From assembly GCA_039602395.1 (NCBI GenBank), contig JBCNJP010000019.1, positions 8,882,997 to 8,946,996 of the forward strand: a stretch of DNA of 64,000 bases. Direction: 5' to 3'. Positions 56,254 through 64,000 of this stretch are shown one piece after another. The notes under the pieces were generated by a model. The model had not been told where the DNA came from. It made no database searches and saw only the letters and a list, made by a program, of their open reading frames with translations. How positions within the stretch are numbered: position 1 is the first letter of the stretch; every line of letters begins with the position of its first letter. A program made the position numbers and the translations under genes. This stretch comes from Deinandra increscens subsp. villosa (Eukaryota; Streptophyta; Magnoliopsida; Asterales; Asteraceae).

Positions 56254-59200
56254 AGATACTATCTATTAATTCGTGTGGTATTGGGACGAGTGTTAAGAGA
56301 CGAATTATTTCTAAGTTATGTATCAAGTTAGGGGTTAGTTTTTTGGCTATTCAAGAAACTCATGTTGATTATGTGGATATTAGTTTGGCTCGTGCGCTTT
56401 GGGGTAATGTTAACTTTGATTGGGTTTGTGCTAGTGCTAATGGTAGGTCGGGAGGTATTGTAGCTATTTGGGATCCGGTGTTATTCACTAGTCTTGATTA
56501 TTGGGTGTTCGATAATGTTCTTATTATTAAAGGTGAGTGGGTGCAAAGTCAAGTTAAATGCTTCATGGTTATTGTTTATGCTCCTCAGGCTAGACGTGCT
56601 AAGAGAGATCTGTGGAGCTTCATCTCTATTTTCATGAGTTCTAATCCGGGTGAATACATCATTTTTGGAGATTTTAATGTGTCCAGATTTGAGTCTGAAA
56701 GATGTGGGGTTGAATTTAATAGAGGTGAGGCGGAGGATTTTAATGAGTTCATTGACGCTAGAGAGTTGGATGATGTCAATCTTGGGGGGTTTAAATTTAC
56801 TAGGGTAAGCTCTAATGGTCTTCAACAAAGTAAATTGGATAGGTTTCTCATTTCTTCTTCTCTCGGGCAGCGGCATACAAACCTTGAGGCGGTTGCCTTG
56901 GGTGATAAAGTGGCTGATCATCGTCCTATTTTACTTAGATTAAGAGAGGTTGACTACGGGCCGGTTCCCTTTAAATTTTTTAATTTTTGGATCAGCTTGA
57001 ACGGGTACGAGGAAGTGGTTAAGAAGGCGTGGGAGGATCCTATTCATGATCAACATGCTAATTGCTTCATAAAGTTCAAAGAAAAGTTGAAAATGGTTAA
57101 AAATAATTTAAAAGTGTGGAACGTGGATAGGAAGGCGCTGGAGATGGGTCTGGGCAAGGAGTTAAAAAAGAAATTGGAGAAGGTTGAATTTAGTATGGAG
57201 GCAGGGGTTAATTTAGTTGATCTCAATATAGAAAAAGAGGGGATTTTACATGAGATAAACAAGTTGGATAGACAGAAGCATATGGAATCGTCTCAGAAAA
57301 TTAAAAACAAGTGGGTGCTAGAGGGGGACGAGAACTCCAAATTTTTTCATGCTTATCTTAAAAAACGTCGTAGGGTGAATACGATTCGTGGTGTTAAGGT
57401 GAACGGGGAGTGGTTGGATGATCCTACGCTTGTCAAAGACGCATTTTTTGTGTACCATAGTACACGGTTCAAAGAACAGCGGCAGGTTGGCTCCATTTCG
57501 CTACAAGGGCTGGATATCAAGAGGTTGTCGTCGTGGACCTCGGTTGAGATCGGTAGGAAACCGACGGTTGGGGAAGTCCGGGATGCGGTTTGGGATTGTG
57601 GTAGTTGTAAAGCCCCGGGTCCGGATGGGTTTTCGTTTGCTTTCGTTAAACACCATTGGGGTTACTTGGTTAATGAGATCATGGAGGTTGTTTCTTTGTT
57701 CTTTGAAAAAAGAAGGTTTCCCCGCGGTTGCAATCCTTCTTTTATCACCTTGATCCCGAAGGGTGATAATCCAACTTTGATCTCTGATTTTCGACCTATT
57801 AGTCTTATAAATATTCAATACAAAATTATTGCTAAGATTTTGGCTAAAAGGTTAGCTATTAGCATTGATAATTTGGTGGATTCGGTTCAGTCGGCTTTCA
57901 TTGGTGGTAGACAGATTTTAGACGGCCCGTTGATTCTTAATGAGGTGGTTAGATGGTCTAAACAGAAACATAAAAAGCTACTTTTACTCAAGGTGGATTT
58001 CGCAAAGGCTTATGACTCGTTAAATTGGAATTACTTGCTCGTGGTTATGGAAAAGATGGGGTTTAGCGCTAGTTGGTGTGAGATGGTGAAAGCTTGCCTT
58101 GGTTCGGCTACTTCGTCGGTTTTGGTAAATGGTAGCCCCACGAAAGAGTTTATCGTTGAAAGGGGGCTTAGGCAAGGAGACCCGATGTCTCCATTTCTTT
58201 TCATTTTGGCGATGGAAGGGTTGAATGCTATCATTAATCGGGAAGTGTCGGAGGGCAACTACAAGCCGTTTCTTGTGGGTAAGGATAAAGTTCCGCTATC
58301 TCATCTCTTCTATGCTGACGATGTTATTTTTGTGGGTGAGTGGTCTACTAGTAATCTGGAGGTTATTAATCGGATTTTGGGTGAATTTTTTGACATTTCG
58401 GGGCTGAAATTAAATGTAGCGAAATCGAATCTCTTTGGTCTTGGTGTTGATAACTCGGTGGTCGGATCTTTAGCTCATTCCTATGGTTTCAAAGTTGGGT
58501 CCTTTCCTTTCTCTTATTTGGGTATTCCTATTGGTAGTAACATGAAAGAAATCAAGGCGTGGGATCCTATTATTTCTAAATTCCGGTCACGCTTAGCCAA
58601 ATGGAAAGCCAACCTACTATCGGTAGGGGGTCGCTTGACATTGATCTCTTCGGTATTGAGCTCTCTTCCTATCTATTTCATTTCTTTATTTCGGATGCCA
58701 AAGGGGGTCCGGGACATTTTGGAGGGTATTCGGGCTAAATTTTTTTGGGGTAGGGATGATAATAAAAGGAAAATTCATTGGGTGAAATGGGACGACATTT
58801 TGGTGGATAGGGATAGGGGCGGGTTGGGCATTGGAAGTATTGAGGCTCTTAACCGGGCTCTTTTACTTAAATGGAAGTGGAGATTTTTATCGAAAAGTAA
58901 CCATTTTTGGGTCAAGATTATCAAGTCTATTCATGGGGGGAGGGTTGGGCTTGATTCGGTATTACAGGCTTCACATGGAAATGGCGTATGGAATGGCATT
59001 TGCAACAACGTTGGTGAATTGCATAATAGGAATATTATCCCAGCCGCGGCATTCAAAAGACAAGTTGGTACCGGCTCAAGCACTCTTTTTTGGACGGACG
59101 TGTGGTTGGGTGATTCTTCTCTTGCTTCTAAATTTCCTAGACTTTATGCTCTCGAAAATTTTAAAGAGTGTAAAGTCTCGGATAGAATTATCAGTAACAT

Positions 59201-59903
59201 TCGGGTTTGGAGTTGGAGAAGAGACATAAGGGGTGGGGTTGAAGAGGCGCAATGGAATAACCTTTTGACGATTTTAAATGGGTTCTCGTTCAACTCGGGC
59301 GGGGATGCTTGGGGTTGGGAGTTTAATGGTAACAAAGAGTTCGAGGTAAAGCAGGTTCGCAAAGCTATTGAGAAGGATAGTCTTCCGGGTAACAACTCTT
59401 CAACTTCTTGGAATAAACTCGTCCCAAAGAAAGTGAACGTGTTTATTTGGAGATTGTTGCTTGATCGTCTTCCCGTTCGTGTTAAATTGCTAGAGAAAGA
59501 GATTAATATCCGTGAGTTCGGCTGCTTGTTTTGTGAGGAACGCTTAGAGACTGTGGCTCATGTGTTCGGTTCGTGTCCGAAGGTTCGTAGTGTTTGGCAA
59601 AGTGTTCGTAACTGGCTCAGTTTAGACGCACCCATCTTTGGTCCTCCTAGCGTGATTTTTGGGTGGATTGAAGAATCTAACTTGAATAAAAGACGCAAGA
59701 CTCTTATTAACGGCATTTGTAGGGTCATGTATTGGCTCTTGTGGAAGGCTCGGAATGAGATAGTCCATAAAAGAAGTGATTTGTCTCCGAGTCCTATCTT
59801 TGATTCTGTGGTGCATTTTTCGTTTTTGTTTATGTCCAATAGAGTTAGGAAGTTTTCGTTGTCTAGCGCCAATTGGGTAGACAACCCTTTGTTGTATCTG
59901 TAA
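56250..59903 (+). CDS. LINE ORF2: endonuclease, reverse transcriptase, zf-RVT
   Basis: A 1217-residue intact polyprotein. The N-terminal 230 or so residues are an APE-type endonuclease, with QETH, IIFGDFN, LDRFL and the catalytic DHRPI. The middle is the reverse transcriptase (about 450-760): FRPISLINIQYKIIAK, QSAFIGGRQILDGPL, KVDFAKAYDSLNW, GLRQGDPMSPFLF and the catalytic FYADD. The C-terminal zf-RVT region has W-N-K-L-V-P-K-K-V-N-V-F-I-W and C-L-F-C...H-V-F-G-S-C. The start ATG overlaps the ORF1 stop in ATGA at 56250-56253, which suggests termination-reinitiation. ORF2 nicks target DNA and copies the RNA from the nick. No RNase H domain follows. The lineage is a plant L1 type. Confidence 0.93.
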   Translation: MKILSINSCGIGTSVKRRIISKLCIKLGVSFLAIQETHVDYVDISLARALWGNVNFDWVCASANGRSGGIVAIWDPVLFTSLDYWVFDNVLIIKGEWVQSQVKCFMVIVYAPQARRAKRDLWSFISIFMSSNPGEYIIFGDFNVSRFESERCGVEFNRGEAEDFNEFIDARELDDVNLGGFKFTRVSSNGLQQSKLDRFLISSSLGQRHTNLEAVALGDKVADHRPILLRLREVDYGPVPFKFFNFWISLNGYEEVVKKAWEDPIHDQHANCFIKFKEKLKMVKNNLKVWNVDRKALEMGLGKELKKKLEKVEFSMEAGVNLVDLNIEKEGILHEINKLDRQKHMESSQKIKNKWVLEGDENSKFFHAYLKKRRRVNTIRGVKVNGEWLDDPTLVKDAFFVYHSTRFKEQRQVGSISLQGLDIKRLSSWTSVEIGRKPTVGEVRDAVWDCGSCKAPGPDGFSFAFVKHHWGYLVNEIMEVVSLFFEKRRFPRGCNPSFITLIPKGDNPTLISDFRPISLINIQYKIIAKILAKRLAISIDNLVDSVQSAFIGGRQILDGPLILNEVVRWSKQKHKKLLLLKVDFAKAYDSLNWNYLLVVMEKMGFSASWCEMVKACLGSATSSVLVNGSPTKEFIVERGLRQGDPMSPFLFILAMEGLNAIINREVSEGNYKPFLVGKDKVPLSHLFYADDVIFVGEWSTSNLEVINRILGEFFDISGLKLNVAKSNLFGLGVDNSVVGSLAHSYGFKVGSFPFSYLGIPIGSNMKEIKAWDPIISKFRSRLAKWKANLLSVGGRLTLISSVLSSLPIYFISLFRMPKGVRDILEGIRAKFFWGRDDNKRKIHWVKWDDILVDRDRGGLGIGSIEALNRALLLKWKWRFLSKSNHFWVKIIKSIHGGRVGLDSVLQASHGNGVWNGICNNVGELHNRNIIPAAAFKRQVGTGSSTLFWTDVWLGDSSLASKFPRLYALENFKECKVSDRIISNIRVWSWRRDIRGGVEEAQWNNLLTILNGFSFNSGGDAWGWEFNGNKEFEVKQVRKAIEKDSLPGNNSSTSWNKLVPKKVNVFIWRLLLDRLPVRVKLLEKEINIREFGCLFCEERLETVAHVFGSCPKVRSVWQSVRNWLSLDAPIFGPPSVIFGWIEESNLNKRRKTLINGICRVMYWLLWKARNEIVHKRSDLSPSPIFDSVVHFSFLFMSNRVRKFSLSSANWVDNPLLYL

Positions 59904-59921
59904 TTGTTGTTTTGTCTTGTT

Positions 59922-59941
59922 TAGCTAGGTTTTTCTAGCTA
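59922..59941 (+). other. LINE 3' UTR hairpin
   Basis: TAGCTAG, loop GTTTTT, CTAGCTA: a perfect 7-bp stem about 38 nt before the GTTC-A(n) tail, the counterpart of the hairpin at 30929-30947. Confidence 0.7.
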
Positions 59942-60217
59942 GCAAGTCGGGTTTTTTTGTTTATATATCTTTGCCGTTCAAAAAAAATAAATAAATATTA
60001 TTCTAAATAATTTTAAAACTACTAAAAATATAAAAAATTAAAAAAAATAGTTTTATCTGATTTGATTTCAAAATGTCACTTGCCTTTTCTTGAACCATGT
60101 TGACAATCGGTGTACCTATATTTTTTATGGGTTTGGAAATATGTAGGGGTCGATTATATACCGTCATAGTTAATTTTGTTTGGCCCTAGTCTAGTGGGAT
60201 TTGGCCGGGTGCTATAA

Positions 60218-60578
60218 TCTATACTACTATTAAACACAAGTTTTTAAAGTACAAATATCATTTTTTAAAGTGTGTCACATATGATAAATCCTATGTGTCA
60301 ATTTGTGAGATTTTTAAATTAAATAATTCAATAGAAAATTAAATTACTTTCACATAAAAATTATCCATATATATATTTATTTTTAAAATAACACAACTTT
60401 AATTCATCATATCTCTTTTATTTCTCAACAAAAATTCGATCCGTAAATTGTTTTGAATTCGTGACAGAAAACCCAACAAAACTAGATCCATATTGCTTAG
60501 GTTTTAATCAACGAATGATGATGAACAAATCAAAAAACAAAGTCACAGCCTCGGGTATTTACCCGGGTTACTGACTAG
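60218..60578 (+). mobile_element. Complete short non-autonomous Helitron
   Basis: A 361-bp element starting TCTATACTACTATTAAA directly after an A. It ends with a hairpin CGGGT-ATTT-ACCCG, then 12 nt finishing in CTAG, directly before a T. The 5' TC, 3' hairpin, CTRR end and A|T insertion site are the full diagnostic set of a Helitron. No coding region. Confidence 0.88.
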
Positions 60579-61197
60579 TAAAAAGATAAAACCAAGTTAA
60601 AAAATCAAATTGCTTGTACAATCATCATAATTAAACAAAAATGGTTTCATACTAAAAAATTACACTTCAAAGTACAGTAAATACTCAATATTTAAATCCA
60701 TAAACGAATTTAATAAAACAAAAATGATATCATACTAAAAAAAAAAATACACTTCAATGTACAGTGATACTCAATAAAAAAACACACTATAGGTTCACTA
60801 GTGTGACCGGTTGGATCGGAATTAAGAACTCTAACATCAAAATTAACATAAATATATATATAAAAAAATAACATAACTCTTTAGTCTATACAACTTAACA
60901 TAACTCTTTAGTCTATACAACTTAGTCCATACCGTTCAAATAAAACAACTTAGTCCAAGTTAGCTAAATTATTATTTAGTCTGATGTTTATAAAGCTGTT
61001 TAAGTGCCCTTTTTAAGGGCTTTAAATGGCCCATTTAACAACCATTTTAAACTTTAACCTAACTAAATAGGGGTTTTCTTCAAAAGTTAGCTCACCAATT
61101 TAGTGATTTACCCATTCCGTTGCTTCTCCATTATTTCTTCCACCATCTTCACTCATCTACGTTATTCGTTGTAAGAAAATGGACTATTAAAGAATGT
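60579..61197. other. AT-rich intergenic DNA
   Basis: No gene. Two related blocks around 60650 and 60740 (CATACTAAAAAA..ACACTTCAA.GTACAGT) form an imperfect direct repeat. A second direct repeat, TAACATAACTCTTTAGTCTA, occurs near 60870 and 60897. Confidence 0.45.
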
Positions 61198-62060
61198 AAA
61201 TGTAACATCCCTCTGCTTCAAATCCGGAAACCCAATCCGTTCTTGATTTTGTCCTATACCCAGTTTTTCTATTCAAATTATGGTTTTGGTATTCAATATT
61301 CAAGTATGATAAATTTAATTTTCGATCAAAAATGATTTTTACAAAAGTTCAGGATTAAAAATGTAAATAACAAAAAGTATTTTTTTTATTGAAAAATATC
61401 GGATTTTATTTTGATTAATATCACATGATATTCATAGTCATTTGCCAAAAGATAAAAGCTTACTCAATTTAAAAGGGTGGACAGGTGGATTATATAAACG
61501 TTTAAAAAAATAAAATAAAAAATTCAAGCCCGAACCCCTCACACATCGCGAGGGGTATGCCCTTGGACTCTCGCGCCCCGCGAGCCTGACCAGCTCAGAA
61601 AGTCGTCTTCTCCGATCGTAACGTTTTTACGGCTTTTTTTTTACTCGTTTGACCTCATTTAATCTCCGTTTTAACTCGTCCAATAGTCCATTATGAATGT
61701 AAAAGACCCAATAAACACGATTCTATGGACAAATTTGCGTTTTAACATCGAATATGTGTATCATTCATGACCATTAACACCCATTTTTGACCTTTAACTT
61801 TCAAATTGGAACGTCTCTGACCCTTGTCACTATAAACTAGGACCCAAACCTTCATTCTCATCCTTCCATGAACCAAAGCCCTCTATCAATTTCAAATTTC
61901 ATCTGCCGAATCAAAACCCCCTATTCTAGGGTTCTTATCTTGTTCAAGCAATTCCAGGTTCAATTCTATCAGAATTAGTCCATTCCACCTGATTTTTCAT
62001 TATCTACAAAACCCCTTTGTCAATTCTGGGTTTCGTCGAGTATTTCAATAAGGTATTTAA
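61198..62060 (+). repeat. Possible Ty3/gypsy-type LTR remnant
   Basis: Begins TGTAACATCCCTCTGCTTC, an LTR-like start. It contains a GC-rich island (61540-61620, with CGCGAGGGG and GCGCCCCGCGAGC) similar in style to that at 23940-24000, followed by leader-like sequence. No second LTR or pol frame is present. The right border is not defined. Confidence 0.35.
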
Positions 62061-62837
62061 GGGTTCTTCGAGTTTGGGGCTTTTTATGAAATATCAAGTT
62101 TTAACCTAACTAGTCTAATTTACACATCCTATTATAATTATTTTCTGATCAAAAATTATAATTCATCTTTGGTCATAATTTCTAAATATTAATATTTGAT
62201 TGATCTATCATTTTCTATAAATTTAATTATTTTATTTCATAAAGAATTGTCATGTTAATTTACTAAACCTATGTTGGAACATTATTATTATCAAATTAAA
62301 CCATTATTATATTATCACTAGTAACACATAATCAAGTGGTATCAATTTCATAATGAGACTTTCTTTCACTTATCGAATATATATTTGAAATGTAATTCTT
62401 AGTTAGATCCTTTTAAAATATGTTACAAATTGAACATTATATTGTTAAAAAATGAAACTAATAAATAAAATAAACTAATTACCAACTTTCTAAAAAACAT
62501 ATTATCCAAATGCATAATTGTTTGATAATAAGTAGATATAAGCATACTTGCATATATAATGTGGTTGCGCTATATTCAAACTTGTACAAACTATAAGCAA
62601 ATTTTCAACTACTAATGAATGACAAAAAGAAAAAAGAGTAGCAACAATATGTCAAACTTGTCGAGAGCCTAAACCGTCTTGCGTCCTGGGCCATAATAAT
62701 AATGTTTTTCTTCATTTTCTTTTAATTTTTTTTTTTTGCTAAGTTCAAACTTCAAAGATAGATAGTTATAATAGAATACATTGACCTATATGTACATTGA
62801 GTAATAGTTAGATTAAGATTATAGATAGTGATATTTT
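62061..62837. other. AT-rich intergenic DNA
   Basis: Nothing recognisable on either strand. Confidence 0.45.
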
Positions 62838-63105
62838 TTCTTTTTTTGACCAGCAACAAAGAATTTATTGAAACAAACCATCAAGATGCTAGTAAAGATA
62901 CTAAAGTAAAAAAAAATATAACGGCATTGAACTTTAACCGGGTCATCTGGGGTGAACATCTTATATAACGGCGTTACCCACGATAAGCTATGAGTATAGA
63001 CCGTTCGGGTATTCCAAGTCATCAGTTGAGCTCATTCCAGTAAAAATCCACCTCCGCCAACGGCTGTGTGGTAAAACCTGTAGGTTCAAGGATCGAATTA
63101 ATGAA
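62838..63105 (-). mobile_element. SINE copy with a different 3' tail
   Basis: On the minus strand the first half matches the SINE at 20856 (TTCGATCCTTGAACC, AGGTTTTACCACA, GGAGGTGGATTTTTACTGG, AATGAGCTCAACTG). The second half differs and ends in GCATCTTGATGG...GCTGGTCAAAAAAAG, resembling the tail near 41030-41170. It may be a chimeric SINE or a SINE joined to a LINE fragment. Confidence 0.6.
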
Positions 63106-64000
63106 CTCTCAATCAACTAGTCTTCCATCATCACCAATATCACTAGGACAAATCCTAGTTAGTAAGAGATTAAGGTAATTATAAGAGTTGTCAGATTCTT
63201 ATCCGAAAAGTTCGACAAAGATAAAAATAAAAAGATTAGGCTATCCGAAGCGGTTTATAAGTTTAAAGCTAAAAAGTGTGTCACGTAGATTGTGGTGTAA
63301 AAATGAGATAAAGTTGTTTAGAGGGTTAGTGATAGTGGGTATGGTAATTATTTAATTTGTAATTAATTGATTAGTTGAAAGAAAAAAAAGAAAAAAAAAA
63401 CAAAAACTTGGCACTTATCCGTGAGTAGAACGACGGAATGAACGAAAAACACCACCAAAATATAGAAAACTGCTATAGACGGTTTAGTCGAAGCGTTAGA
63501 CTCAAATCCTTCAATAAAGACTTTGATTTTACCGGTCAATGATTTTTTTTCCTTCAAATTTTGCGACTTTGATTTCTTTCATTTTTAATATAAAAAACAC
63601 ATAATTCGTTTATCAAATCAGTTCGTTAATTTAGGGGTGTTAGTTTCAATATCTAATTATTAGTTGTCAATTATCTATACATACATATTCCAACTTAGAT
63701 GAAGAGTAATTTCAAATTTTTATTATTTTTTATTTGATTATTTTTTTGTTTATTAATTTGGCTATATGAAGGATAGATTATCAATGAAGTATTTTGTTAT
63801 TTTTGTTTTATGTACGTAGGCTATATTAATCTGGCTATATAATTGATGTGTAGAAAATGCTACTTTTATGTGAAAGTTGTTTGTTAGATTACAACTAATA
63901 TCATAGTATGTTATACATACTTTAACAGTTGAAAAATTATTAATACATCTATTAAAAGTATTTACGTTTCAGGTTTATCAAAATTAGAAAGGAGACGCGG
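63106..64000. other. AT-rich intergenic DNA to window end
   Basis: No supported gene. Long A and T runs, and a possible promoter-like stretch without an associated frame. Confidence 0.45.

Larger units (their letters stand above)
54200..59992 (+). mobile_element. L1-type LINE, nearly full length
   Basis: A non-LTR retrotransposon with two frames and a short 3' UTR ending GCCGTTC followed by an A-rich (AAAT)n tail. The 5' border is uncertain, since no target duplication was found. ORF2 is intact, whereas ORF1 has two nonsense codons, so the copy is probably dead on its own or dependent on ORF1 protein from another copy. Confidence 0.88.

Overview
This is a plant nuclear DNA window (a eudicot, most likely an asterid; an Asteraceae species is my best guess from the transposon families, not proven). 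The evidence is AT-rich intergenic DNA, spliceosomal introns with GT/AG ends, a plant GRF-INTERACTING FACTOR gene, a plant VQ-motif gene, and a dense layer of plant transposons. I saw no bacterial, organellar or CRISPR-type content.

Two ordinary host genes stand out. A complete four-exon GIF1/ANGUSTIFOLIA3-type transcriptional co-activator lies at 31996-34825 (+), and an intronless VQ-motif protein lies at 38700-39071 (-) with a good TATA box. Almost everything else is transposon-derived. (1) A young, intact Ty1/copia element at 5432-10487 has 402-bp LTRs differing by one base, a perfect 5-bp target duplication and an uninterrupted 1330-codon gag-pol. (2) An L1-type LINE at about 54.2-60.0 kb has an intact 1217-codon ORF2 and a nonsense-broken ORF1, and a second, 5'-truncated LINE lies at 29.45-31.0 kb. 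(3) A PIF/Harbinger transposase pseudogene at 18.8-20.2 kb sits between two 161-bp direct repeats, one of which carries a long-inverted-repeat Mutator-like element. (4) There are many small DNA elements, several with exact target duplications: hAT at 3504-4380 and 28547-29082; Harbinger/Tourist-like at 22148-23252, 39816-40152, 42866-43301 and 48845-49168; a CACTA end at 44018; and a complete short Helitron at 60218-60578. (5) There are several SINEs with tRNA-like A and B boxes, at least one ending in the same GCCGTTCAAA tail as the local LINE.

The most interesting pattern is that three fragments of unrelated host genes each have a Helitron-type 3' hairpin downstream on their own sense strand. 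They are a PDS5-like Tudor exon at 15.4 kb (-), MIRO GTPase exons at 46.6-47.5 kb (+) and SEC12/PHF1-like WD exons at 50.9-51.2 kb (-). This suggests repeated exon capture by Helitrons in one 64-kb window. Between 23.9 and 27.5 kb and near 61.2-62.1 kb there are degenerate LTR sequences, probably Ty3/gypsy. The remaining stretches are AT-rich with no gene that I can support.
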